NCBI RefSeq assembly: GCF_000023945.1
Contig: NC_013158.1
Location: 2,480,001 to 2,544,000 of the forward strand
Direction: 5' to 3'
Source of the DNA: Halorhabdus utahensis DSM 12940
Lineage (GTDB): Archaea; Halobacteriota; Halobacteria; Halobacteriales; Haloarculaceae
Length of the DNA stretch: 64,000 bases
Of the stretch, positions 54,612 to 63,207 are shown in pieces. The position numbers and the translations under genes are program-made. Under the pieces are notes generated by a model that was not told where the DNA came from, searched no databases, and was given only the letters and a program-made list of their open reading frames with translations. Positions within the stretch are counted from its first letter, which is position 1; each line of letters begins with the position of its first letter.

Positions 54612-55310
54612 TCAAAAGTCGATGACTTGCTTGTCTTTCCAGAAGAGGCCGCTCGGCGACCCCGGACCGAAGCGGGACAGCCATATCGGCGTCTCGGCCC
54701 CTTTTTGGGGTTCGCGCGGGGCCTCTTCGCCGCCGAGGTCGGTCGCCACCCAGCCGGGATCGACGGAGTTGGCGATGAGTCCGTCTTCGCCGTACGTCTG
54801 ATCTAGCGAGACCGTCAACGCGTTGATGCCGGCCTTCGAGATCCGATAGGCCGGCATTTCGGACTCGATCGGCTCGGCGAGGATGCCCACGCCGGAGGAG
54901 ACGTTCACGATCCGTGGGGCGTCCGTCTCCAGCAAGTGCGGGAGCGCGTACTTGCTCAACAGCGACGGCCCGCGGAGGTTCACGTCCAGGATTCGATCGA
55001 AGTCCTCGCTGTCGATGTCTTCGATACCCGCTCCGGCCCCGCCGACGCCCGCGTTGTTGACGAGCAGGTCCAACTGACCGCCGGCGCTGACTACCTCCTC
55101 GACCGCGCTTTCGATCATGGACTCCTCTGTTACGTCGATCTCGACAGCCTCGACACCGTCCGGAAGGGCCGCCGTCGGATCACGGACGCCGCCGTAGACC
55201 GTCGCGTCGAGTTCGACGAGACCGCTGGCGATCTCGCGACCGATGCCCCGATTCGCTCCCGTCACGAGGGCAACCTGTCCATCAAGTGTTTCCAGCAGAT
55301 TTGGCTCCAT
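54612..55310 (-). CDS. SDR family oxidoreductase
   Basis: A 232-residue short-chain dehydrogenase from the ATG at 55310 (a GTG at 55349 is possible). ALVTGANRGIGREIA binds the cofactor, LLVNNAGVGGAGAGIED, IVNVSSGVGIL and PAYRISKAGINAL carry the catalytic Ser, Tyr and Lys, and VDPGWVATDLGG is typical of the carbonyl-reductase-like branch. The last 51 bases have a diverged copy at 53469-53519. Confidence 0.88.
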   Translation of the reverse strand: MEPNLLETLDGQVALVTGANRGIGREIASGLVELDATVYGGVRDPTAALPDGVEAVEIDVTEESMIESAVEEVVSAGGQLDLLVNNAGVGGAGAGIEDIDSEDFDRILDVNLRGPSLLSKYALPHLLETDAPRIVNVSSGVGILAEPIESEMPAYRISKAGINALTVSLDQTYGEDGLIANSVDPGWVATDLGGEEAPREPQKGAETPIWLSRFGPGSPSGLFWKDKQVIDF

Positions 55311-55390
55311 CGTTGGCAGTTGGTCGGGGGCCGGTTTGGATGTTGTCACTAGAGGTCACAGAGAAGCGGATCAAACGACGACGTGGGCAG

Positions 55391-56428
55391 CTACTCTTCG
55401 AGACAGGCAGAGACGACCCGCAGCAACTGCTCGCCGCGGACTTCGTCGGCGAACAATGGGACTCGTCGGACGTCGTGGCCCCGGAAGACGTCCTGGGAGC
55501 GCTGTAGTGCCTGCTGCTGGACGTCCCAGCGACGCTGGCAGAACTCACACGTCTCCAGGTTCGGCGAGACGTACCAGTCGGCGTCGACGTCAGCGACGTC
55601 AGCCAGATCCTCCATGACTCGGTTGACCACGATAGTGCCGACGGGAATGTCGAAGGCAGCGAGTCGCTCAAGGAGACGCTCGGACTCCATGACGCTCAAC
55701 TCCTCGGGGACCATGACCACGCGGAAGTCCGTTTTCGCAGGGTCCTGGAGGATCGATCGGAGTCGTTCGATCCGCTCCCGGAGGACGCGCAGGTCGTCGA
55801 GTCCTTCTTCGATGTCGTCCTCGTCGGCGTCGCCGAACATCCCGGTGATCGTGCCCATCATTCCGCTCAGGCGCTCGCGGAAGGAGAGGAGTTTCCCGAC
55901 CATCGTGTCCATGACTTCGGGGAGTTCGAGTAATCGAAGGGTGTGGCCGGTGGGGGCCGTGTCGACCACGACCCGGTCGAAGCGCTCGTCGTCGAGATAC
56001 CGGATGAGCAGTCGAATTGCAGCCGCTTCGTCCGTGCCGGGCATCGCGTTCGTGAACGGGTCGGTGACGTCATCGCCAAGCAGATCCCCGAGACCACCGA
56101 GGCCGCCGCCTTCGAGGCCCAGCGGGTCGTCGCCCAATGCGGCTTCGGGGTCGATCTCGGCGGCGTACAGCGGCATGTCCTCGCGGATCTGGGCCGGCTC
56201 GGCGGGGATGTCGGTCTCCAGTGTATCCGATAGCGAGTGGGCGGGGTCGGTCGAGACGACCAGCGTGGCGGTCCCGTCGCGGGCGCTCGCGAGTGCCGTT
56301 GCCGCCGCCATCGTCGTCTTGCCGACGCCGCCCTTCCCACCGTAAAGGACGTACTCCGACCCCTCGATTCCCGTCGGCACGACCGACTCGTCGATCTCCT
56401 CGACAGGTTCCACGTCGATGTCGTTCAT
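55391..56428 (-). CDS. ArsA/GET3 family ATPase
   Basis: A 345-residue protein from the ATG at 56428. YGGKGGVGKTTMAAA is the deviant Walker A (about residue 31), STDPAHSLSD is switch I, and VVVDTAPTGHTLRLL is switch II. CEFC near residue 290 is the CxxC that binds zinc at the Get3 dimer interface. The family inserts tail-anchored membrane proteins or acts as a redox chaperone; a strict arsenite pump role is unlikely without ArsB. It follows the beta-propeller gene by about 50 bases, so cotranscription is possible. Confidence 0.9.
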   Translation of the reverse strand: MNDIDVEPVEEIDESVVPTGIEGSEYVLYGGKGGVGKTTMAAATALASARDGTATLVVSTDPAHSLSDTLETDIPAEPAQIREDMPLYAAEIDPEAALGDDPLGLEGGGLGGLGDLLGDDVTDPFTNAMPGTDEAAAIRLLIRYLDDERFDRVVVDTAPTGHTLRLLELPEVMDTMVGKLLSFRERLSGMMGTITGMFGDADEDDIEEGLDDLRVLRERIERLRSILQDPAKTDFRVVMVPEELSVMESERLLERLAAFDIPVGTIVVNRVMEDLADVADVDADWYVSPNLETCEFCQRRWDVQQQALQRSQDVFRGHDVRRVPLFADEVRGEQLLRVVSACLEE

Positions 56429-56478
56429 GGACGGTGTTTCCCGCCCGGCCTTACGAACTTCCCGGTCCAGGTGCCGAT

Positions 56479-58437
56479 TCAGTCTGCCACCGGGACCGTC
56501 GCCGTCCTCGACCAATCGGTTTCGTCGACGACGACCAGCTGTTCGTCCCCGACGAAATACAGGAAGTCGTCGATGTAGGCCGCCCGTTGCGCGCCGCCTT
56601 CCACTGAGACGGTTGTTCGTTCAGTCAGCGAGCCATCAGTGTAACTCACGACAGTCCCACCCTCGCTAGTCGGCAGGAAGAACACCTCGTGGCGGCTGTC
56701 GAGCAGGAACGCGTGGTGCGATTCCGAGATCGCCGACCAGCTCGCCTCGGGGTAGTACGTATCGTCGATCGTTGGATCTGACGGATCGCTCACGTCGAAG
56801 AGTACCGCTTTGACCCTTCTGTCTTCTCGACCCACGCCAAGCACGTGGTCGTCGTCAACGGGGTGGAGATACGACGAGTAGCCTGGCAGTTCGAGTGTCC
56901 CCACCTCCTCGGGTTCGGCGGGGTCCGAGAGGTCGACCACGTGGAAGGGATCGACCTGCCGGTAGGTCACGACGTAGCCAGTCTCATCGACGTATCGTAC
57001 CGAGTAGACCCGTTCGTCGATACCCATCCCCTGGACGGAGCCGACCCGTTCGAGGGAGTCGCTATCGAGCGTGTAGAGGTCGTTGACGCTCTCGGTGCCT
57101 GATTGTCGAGGCATCGTCGTCGCGATGCGGAGCGTCCCATTGTGCTGGTCCATCGAGAACTGATCAAGGGGCACGCCCGGAACCGACCCGACCGCATCGA
57201 CGGCAAGTCCGCCGTCCGTGCCGATCCTGACGATCCCTGACTGGATCAGCTTCCGCCGATGTTCCATGACGAATTCGTCGGTCGCATTTTCGAGTCCGGC
57301 CCGGGTCCGTTCCATCTGGTCGTCAGACATGTTCGACAGCCACCGTTGACTGAGCTTCCGAAGTTCCGTCATCCGCGCTTCCGTCGAGAGATCGTACGAC
57401 CGGAGTTCGGCCAGGCGGTCGTCGAACCAGCCTGGTGTTTCGGCGGCCTCAAGGGCTGCCATGGCGATTTCGGCGCGACTAGTGCGCTGGGTGTAGGTCA
57501 GATACATCGCGTCCGAAGACATGTATACCGCAGAGGTCCCAGCGCTTCCGACGACGCTTTCGGTCTCGCTGACCGTGCCGTCACCGGGATCGATCGAGAG
57601 GGCCGTGTAGGTAACGTCGACGTCGATCTGGCCACCTGGTCGGTAGACGTCCGTACAGGTGATACCCGCTTCGCCGCCGAGCGGTTCGATCGTACAGTCG
57701 CCCGGTGAGACGGGCGTCTCGGTCAGGAGGTACACCGTTCCGTTCAGCAACCGTGCGCTCACAACACTCCCGTTCAGGGAGTGACTCCAGACTTCCCGGG
57801 GATCGGCGGGCTCGCTCACGTCGTAGCCCACGAGGCGATTGTGCTCGAAGGCGACCAGCCGGTCATCGGTTCGGAGGAGTCGACCGCTGGCGTTGATCAC
57901 CGCGGTCCGGTCGGGTGTCCCAGGATCGGACGTGTCGAAGACGTGCGTTCGTCCGGTACGATAGCGACGTCTGTCGACAACTTCGTCGTCCTCCATGACC
58001 GGATCGATCATGACTTCCCCTTGCGCGCTATAATACAGCCTCTCGCCGGTCGTTTTCAGCCAGTCGGGTTCGTCGATGCCGGCCTCCTGGACGTTCGTCG
58101 AGGAATGACGCTCGACATCACTGGTTGAACCGGAAGCGGCTGAATCAAGCGCCACTGCCCCGGTGCCCCCGGAAGAAGCGAGTGAAACCGGTGGACCACG
58201 GAGCCGGACTGCCGTCCGGACGCCCGCAACGCTGTTGGTACCGTCTTCGGACTGACCGGCACGAACGTACTGTTGAAACGCGCCCTCGTTAGGAAACGTG
58301 GCCAGTTCGTCGGTGTCCCCGATCGCCGGCCTGATCGGCGGGGATGGATCGTCCGCGACCAGGACGAATCCGCTGACGCCGACGACCATGACGGCCAGTA
58401 TCACCGCCACGATCACGGGAGTCGAACGAAGATTCAT
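56479..58437 (-). CDS. Secreted membrane-anchored beta-propeller protein
   Basis: A 652-residue protein from the ATG at 58437. A hydrophobic N-terminal helix (TPVIVAVILAVMVVGVSGFVLVA, shortened in homologues) anchors or exports it. The region EAGIDEPDWLKTTGERLYYSAQGEV and repeated VFDTSDPGTP / DVSEPADPRE / VDLSDPAEPEE units form the secreted beta-propeller family (about 120-640). Function is unknown; cell-surface binding is likely. A TTTAAA box in its leader (about 58458) may be the promoter. Confidence 0.82.
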   Translation of the reverse strand: MNLRSTPVIVAVILAVMVVGVSGFVLVADDPSPPIRPAIGDTDELATFPNEGAFQQYVRAGQSEDGTNSVAGVRTAVRLRGPPVSLASSGGTGAVALDSAASGSTSDVERHSSTNVQEAGIDEPDWLKTTGERLYYSAQGEVMIDPVMEDDEVVDRRRYRTGRTHVFDTSDPGTPDRTAVINASGRLLRTDDRLVAFEHNRLVGYDVSEPADPREVWSHSLNGSVVSARLLNGTVYLLTETPVSPGDCTIEPLGGEAGITCTDVYRPGGQIDVDVTYTALSIDPGDGTVSETESVVGSAGTSAVYMSSDAMYLTYTQRTSRAEIAMAALEAAETPGWFDDRLAELRSYDLSTEARMTELRKLSQRWLSNMSDDQMERTRAGLENATDEFVMEHRRKLIQSGIVRIGTDGGLAVDAVGSVPGVPLDQFSMDQHNGTLRIATTMPRQSGTESVNDLYTLDSDSLERVGSVQGMGIDERVYSVRYVDETGYVVTYRQVDPFHVVDLSDPAEPEEVGTLELPGYSSYLHPVDDDHVLGVGREDRRVKAVLFDVSDPSDPTIDDTYYPEASWSAISESHHAFLLDSRHEVFFLPTSEGGTVVSYTDGSLTERTTVSVEGGAQRAAYIDDFLYFVGDEQLVVVDETDWSRTATVPVAD

Positions 58438-58499
58438 AGCTGACACTTCCGATCCCAATTTAAAATGAGTGCCGATTGATCAAGCACTCGTCATTTCAG

Positions 58500-58589
58500 C
58501 TATCGACGCTCCCAGAACCGATCGATCTGATCGGGCAGGAACTCCGGACTCATCGTCACGAACTCCTCGCGCTCGACCGGCGAGAGATA
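58500..58589 (-). pseudogene. Diverged copy of the 3' end of the helicase gene
   Basis: Bases 58511-58589 match 59593-59671, the end of the helicase gene on the same strand, with four differences in 79 bases. The frame reads YLSPVEREEFVTM, then PEFLPDQIDRFWERR and a TAG at 58500-58502; the full gene ends FWAER and TGA. It has no upstream part. With the full gene it brackets the lipoprotein cassette. Confidence 0.88.
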
Positions 58590-58678
58590 CATGCAGGTAA
58601 ACGTAGCTGACGAAGCTGTTAGCGCGAACGTGATCATTCAACAGAAGGTATTCATACTGAGTACTATATGGGTGAGTA

Positions 58679-59104
58679 ATGCGTGATCACTTGCTGGGGG
58701 CGTTTTGCGCTTTCGCAGTGGTACTACTCGTGACTGGCTGTGTGGGGACTCCCGACGGGGAACATACGCACTCAGATCATCCAGTGTATCTCGAGAACCT
58801 TGGCAGCGAGAGCGCAACAATTGACATTACGGTTGTCCGAAACGCAACGGGCGAAACCGTTCACAATCAGCGTTATGAGGTTGACCCCGGCGAAGAGCGA
58901 AAGGTCTACAACACTGACAGAGCGTCCCCTACTGGCCTCGAGACCTTTGAAATCCGCTATACTGCACGTAATGAAACTAAGCAGGTAACCGTTCAGACGA
59001 ACAAATGTTTCGGAAGCGCTCATGTAGTGATTCAAGCGGACGGCACTCCCTCATCGTACTACACGACTTGCCGAGTGGATCTCTTGGCACTCACTGAAAC
59101 CTAG
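58679..59104 (+). CDS. Predicted small lipoprotein
   Basis: A 141-residue protein. A signal peptide with lipobox VTGC (Cys near residue 21) is followed by a beta-rich domain: PVYLENLGSESATIDITVVRN, RYEVDPGEERKVYN, TFEIRYTARNETKQVTV, with a cysteine pair (NKCFG, TTCRV). Ig-like fold is plausible. Codon use is more AT-rich than in flanking genes, which agrees with recent acquisition. It lies between the full helicase gene and the extra helicase 3' end. Function not known. Confidence 0.68.
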   Translation: MRDHLLGAFCAFAVVLLVTGCVGTPDGEHTHSDHPVYLENLGSESATIDITVVRNATGETVHNQRYEVDPGEERKVYNTDRASPTGLETFEIRYTARNETKQVTVQTNKCFGSAHVVIQADGTPSSYYTTCRVDLLALTET

Positions 59105-59581
59105 CCCCCTGTCTGTAACGATTCGGTCGCTGAGATCTGCGCAACAACCGGTGCAAGAGATACGCCTTGTATCTCGCACGGCACTCTCGACCAGACCCAG
59201 GTAGACAGCCATACGGAGCGTTGTCTGAGACGCTTTGGTGTCAACTGCCACGGGCACTGGCCCGTGGCTTATCAGTGGACTCACCGCGTCGTGCCGAACT
59301 GTCTTGTTCGGTGTTCACGGGTCGGCATCCCTGACTTCGAGGGCCGGTTGACTGCGGCCCGTGATCGACGACAACTGTGGGCCGCCGACCACTATCAGAT
59401 TAATAGGATGTAAGTATAATAAGAATTGTGGACAGTTCGGCCAGTGTCGACTTCCTCCCCGCCCACGGTGTTGACGCAAATCGAATATTTGCGAAAGCCG
59501 AAAACCGGGTTTTCGGAAGGGCGGGAGAATCCGCCTTGCTACCTAGTTTGAAACCATTCGGCAAGAGCAACGATCGCCAAG
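59105..59581. other. Gene-free region with a series of hairpins
   Basis: Hairpins occur at 59151-59179 (7-bp core stem), 59247-59255/59260-59268 (9 bp, 4-nt loop), 59475-59481/59487-59493, 59498-59505/59509-59516 (8 bp, 3-nt loop) and 59520-59524/59531-59535. No reading frame shows a recognisable domain. The minus-strand GTGGGCGGGGAGGAAGTCGAC near 59446-59467 resembles ends of haloarchaeal IS200/IS605-type elements, but I cannot confirm it. This is the non-coding half of the lipoprotein cassette. Confidence 0.6.
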
Positions 59582-62002
59582 TCACCGCTCCGCCCAGAAC
59601 CGATCGATCTGATCGGGCAGGAACTCCGAGCTCATCGTCACGAACTCCTCGCGCTCGGCCGGCGAGAGGTAGCCATAGACCGAATGACGCGCCTCGGGCG
59701 TGTACCGTGCGCCGACCAGCGCCCGGACGCCGACCTCCTCAGCCCCGCGGATCACCCGACCGATCGCCTGGCGGGCGCGCCTGACCGCGGGGATCGTCAG
59801 CGCGTACTCGAAGGCATGGTCCTCGCCGAAGACGTCGCCGTAGGCGCGCTGGACCGCGCGAACGCGGGGCGATCCGATGTTGACCAGCGGGACGCCGACG
59901 ACGGCGGCCGCCCGGAGTTTCGCGCCGTCGTAGTCGACGCCCTCCGTGAGCGTCCCTCGGGTGCTCGTGACCAGCACCTTCCCCTCGCCGGCGAAAAAGT
60001 CGCGTTTGAGATCCTCGGTCGCCTCGCTGCTGGAAGACTCGTCGACGAGGACGGGCTTCTCGACGGCGTCGTCGAGGTACGCGCCGGCCCAGGTCGCCTC
60101 GCGGTAGTTGGGCATGGCGATGAGGACGTTGCCCGGGTTGCGCGCGATGGCCCGGAGGACGTGGGCGTACTCGTCGCGGGTCGGGTTCCACTCGGTGCCA
60201 AGCGGTTCCATCGTCGCCGGATCGCCGCGGTTGCGGGCGGTAAAGGGCGTCGCGTCGACGATCCAGCTGGCGCGATTCGCCGGCGGGAACGAGAGGCCAT
60301 AGGAGCGCGTGAGGACGGGGCGGCCGTCGTGTTCGTCCCGATCGTCGTCCCATTCTTCCAGCGTGTCCAGCCCCGAAACCCGCGTGAACACGTCGAGCGG
60401 TTCCAGCGTCGCACTCATCAACACCCCGCCACCGACATCCTCGAAGGTCCGCGCCAGCGCCTCGGCCGGGAGACAGTCGAACAGCGTCAGCCCGGCGGTA
60501 TACGTCGCTCGCCACCCCTCGATACGTTGATCGTCCCGTGGCGAGTGATCGAGTTCGATCTCCCGGAACGTCGTCGCGTGGTCGTGTTCCCACCACCGAC
60601 GCATGATCACGCCGGCCGCGCCGACGACGGGCGTGCGGCCGACGCCGAGTTCCTCGCTCGCGTCCTCGACGGCCAGTCCGATCGTATCGAGTTGCCGGAA
60701 GAGGTCGCCGTCGTAGCCCGCCTGTTCGGCCCACCGCGTGAGTTCGTCGGGTTCGGGTTCGTCGGGATCGCGGAGCGGGATCTCCAGGTCGTGCTCCGGC
60801 AATGCCGCGTCGTCGGCCCGCCAGCTCCGTCCCACTTCGTCGTCGAGGTGAGCGGCGATCCGGTCGTCGAGCCAGTCCAGCAGGTCGTCGTAGAAGTCAC
60901 GGGCGCGATCGACGGCCTCCAGGGGCACGTCCTGGCTGCCGAGGTGGGCCCGGACCTCGCGCTTGTGGTCCGGACTCTGGCGGGCCATCGAGCGCAACTG
61001 GTGGCAGTCGTTGCGCGCCTGGACGATCGTCTGGCGACCCAGGCGGTCCGACAGCAGATCCCTGACGCGGCCCTCCAGGCGGTGGGCCTCGTCGACGATC
61101 ACGAACGTCCGCTCGTCGAGGATCGGTTCGATGAGCGCTCTGGAGGCGGGATCGAAGAGATGGTTGTAGTTGCCGATCACGACGGCGGCGGCCCCGACGA
61201 GCGTCTGCATCGCCCGGTGGGGACAGGTCCCGCGTTCGACGGCTCCGGGCAGGTACTCCGCGGCAGTGACCACGCTGTCTTCGCCGGCGGCAAAGCCGAT
61301 CGGCGACCCCTTGTTCCGGGCGAACCAGTCGGCCTCGAAGGGACAATACAGCGGCGGGTCCTCGCCGCCGATCTCGTCGGGGGCAGTCGGCTGGGTGCGG
61401 CGGTAGGGTGACTCGGTTCCGGCGGTCGTGAGTGTGCCGGCGACCGCCTGCTGGCCGACACCACCTGGTCGGGCCGCTTTCGCCAGGTCGCTGCCCGTCT
61501 GGGGGTCCCACCAGATGTCGTCGTTCCGTGGCCGAATCACGGCGTCGGCGACGGGGCGATCGTCGCTCGACCCGTCGCTCTCGACGAGGTCGGCTGTGTT
61601 CTCACGGAGCTCCTCACAGCGATCATGGACGCTCGCGTCGGGCGGAAAGACGTCCTCGCGGCCGTACGGACAGAGATCGCGTTTGCCGACGAGGGCAATG
61701 CCGGCGAGTGGCTCGTCGAGTCCCGCGTTGAGTTGGCGGAGGTCGGCGACGAACTGGCGGCGTTGCTGTTTGACGGGTGTCACCACGAGCACGCGTTCGT
61801 ACTCGTCCTCGCGGACGAGCGTCGCGCCGGCTGTCAACGCGGCCATCGTCTTCCCGGTCCCACAGGGCCCTTCCATCGCTAGGAAGCCCTGCCTGCGCCC
61901 GGCCGCGATCGCCGCCTCGATCGCGTCGGCCTGGTCGTCGTAGGGCTGGCCGAACCCGAACAGTTCCTGCCAGGTCGCGTCTGTTTCCTCCCGCGTGCCC
62001 AT
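59582..62002 (-). CDS. XPD/DinG-type superfamily 2 DNA helicase
   Basis: An 806-residue protein from the ATG at 62002. Walker A is GPCGTGKTMAAL near residue 37. Four cysteines (DLCPYG, HDRCEEL, LYCPFE, GTCPHRA) between Walker A and VIVDEAHRLEG form the Fe-S domain of the XPD/DinG group. The C-terminal helicase motifs include TSTRGTLTEGVDYDG and VVGVPLVNIGSPRV and QAIGRVIRG. It unwinds DNA 5' to 3' in repair or R-loop removal. The last 90 bases have a partial copy at 58500-58589. Confidence 0.92.
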   Translation of the reverse strand: MGTREETDATWQELFGFGQPYDDQADAIEAAIAAGRRQGFLAMEGPCGTGKTMAALTAGATLVREDEYERVLVVTPVKQQRRQFVADLRQLNAGLDEPLAGIALVGKRDLCPYGREDVFPPDASVHDRCEELRENTADLVESDGSSDDRPVADAVIRPRNDDIWWDPQTGSDLAKAARPGGVGQQAVAGTLTTAGTESPYRRTQPTAPDEIGGEDPPLYCPFEADWFARNKGSPIGFAAGEDSVVTAAEYLPGAVERGTCPHRAMQTLVGAAAVVIGNYNHLFDPASRALIEPILDERTFVIVDEAHRLEGRVRDLLSDRLGRQTIVQARNDCHQLRSMARQSPDHKREVRAHLGSQDVPLEAVDRARDFYDDLLDWLDDRIAAHLDDEVGRSWRADDAALPEHDLEIPLRDPDEPEPDELTRWAEQAGYDGDLFRQLDTIGLAVEDASEELGVGRTPVVGAAGVIMRRWWEHDHATTFREIELDHSPRDDQRIEGWRATYTAGLTLFDCLPAEALARTFEDVGGGVLMSATLEPLDVFTRVSGLDTLEEWDDDRDEHDGRPVLTRSYGLSFPPANRASWIVDATPFTARNRGDPATMEPLGTEWNPTRDEYAHVLRAIARNPGNVLIAMPNYREATWAGAYLDDAVEKPVLVDESSSSEATEDLKRDFFAGEGKVLVTSTRGTLTEGVDYDGAKLRAAAVVGVPLVNIGSPRVRAVQRAYGDVFGEDHAFEYALTIPAVRRARQAIGRVIRGAEEVGVRALVGARYTPEARHSVYGYLSPAEREEFVTMSSEFLPDQIDRFWAER

Positions 62003-62096
62003 CGATACGGGTACTGGATCCCGGTCGGGTTTGAACCCACGGATTCGGCCGGGGGCTCGCCGGACTGGTTTTCGGTTCCGCTGCTTCCGATAGGGA

Positions 62097-62104
62097 TTTT
62101 TATA
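62097..62104 (+). promoter_or_regulatory. TATA box for the APH-like gene
   Basis: TTTTTATA lies about 28 bases before the GTG at 62129, which supports that unusual start as leaderless. Confidence 0.6.
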
Positions 62105-62128
62105 GGGTGTGCCAATCAATAGGCACTT

Positions 62129-63145
62129 GTGTCGGGGGCCGCCGAGATCATCGAAGCGATACTGGGGGAGTCCGGGCCGGACTACGAGTCGTACTCCTTC
62201 GAGGAGACGCCGGGGGACACCCGGTCCGACAGTCACTTCGTTACCGTCGAATATCAGGGGGAATCCTACGAAGTGGTGGTCAAACTCGCCCCCGAGGTCG
62301 ATTCGACGTTCGCAGTCGAACCGTTCCTCCACGAGTACGTCGCCGAACGTACCGACGTGCCGCTCCCGGGCATTCTCGTGTTCAAGGAGGAACCCGAACA
62401 GGACGTCCCGCCGTACTTCATCACGGAACGCATTCACGGGGACAACCTCGACGAGCACTTCGAATCCTTTTCGATGGACGAGCGCGGAGCGATCATGTTC
62501 GAGATCGGGGAGATCCTGGGCGATATGCACTCGACGATCGCCTTCGAGGGGTACGGCCGGCTGGATCTGGATGACGGTCGACTCATCGTCCGGGACCTCT
62601 CCTGGGACTGGCGTGCGTACTTCGAGGAGTTGACGCAGGGTCACATCGACCAGCTTGCGGAGACGACCTTCGAGGACCTGCAGCCCACCGCTCGCGAACG
62701 CCTCGCGGACCGACTCTCCGTCGTCCCGAAACAGGGAACCCCACGGCTCGTCCACGACGATTTTCGACCCGGCAATCTCTTGATCGAGCCCGATGGCCCC
62801 GAGATCTCCGCGGTGCTCGACTGGGAGAAGACGCTCGCTGGCGATCCGCTGTACAACCTCGCACAGATCGAACTCCTGTTCATCGACTCGGTGTTTCGCG
62901 ATCCCGACGAGCGCGAGCAACTCAGGGAGAGACTCTACGAGGGGTATGGCACCGAGACGGACTTCGATGCCGACGAAAGCTACCAGGCTTGCAAACCGCT
63001 GTATCAGTTCTCGACGCTGGTCTGGCGGATGGCGGGCTTCGATTCGATTTATGGAGACGCCTCGCCGCTGGCGCGCACCCGGGCCGAGGCCTACTACCGC
63101 GAGCAGTTCACCAACCTCGCCCGGACGCTGGAGCCTGACCGATAA
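62129..63145 (+). CDS. APH family small-molecule phosphotransferase
   Basis: A 338-residue protein. SYEVVVKLAP holds the ATP lysine, ITERIHGDNLDEHF marks the hinge, LVHDDFRPGNLLIEPDG near residue 208 is the Brenner catalytic loop (HxDxxxxN), and AVLDWEKTLAGDPLYNLA the metal site. The fold is that of aminoglycoside or choline/homoserine kinases. The substrate is not known; resistance should not be assumed. The GTG start is fixed by the TATA spacing. Confidence 0.85.
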   Translation: MSGAAEIIEAILGESGPDYESYSFEETPGDTRSDSHFVTVEYQGESYEVVVKLAPEVDSTFAVEPFLHEYVAERTDVPLPGILVFKEEPEQDVPPYFITERIHGDNLDEHFESFSMDERGAIMFEIGEILGDMHSTIAFEGYGRLDLDDGRLIVRDLSWDWRAYFEELTQGHIDQLAETTFEDLQPTARERLADRLSVVPKQGTPRLVHDDFRPGNLLIEPDGPEISAVLDWEKTLAGDPLYNLAQIELLFIDSVFRDPDEREQLRERLYEGYGTETDFDADESYQACKPLYQFSTLVWRMAGFDSIYGDASPLARTRAEAYYREQFTNLARTLEPDR

Positions 63146-63207
63146 GACGGTCCAGCCGGTGAGCCGGAGTGGGTGTGTTTTTCACGCGGGCCGCCCAGTG
63201 ACCAGTG

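Noticed and set aside
59428-59784. Plus-strand reading frame starting VDFLPAHGVDAN
   Set aside because: It runs across the hairpin series into the antisense of the helicase gene and has no recognisable domain, so it is unlikely to be a gene.
62003-62920. Upstream extension of the helicase frame
   Set aside because: It overlaps the APH-like gene and its promoter, and the conserved helicase start lies at 62002.
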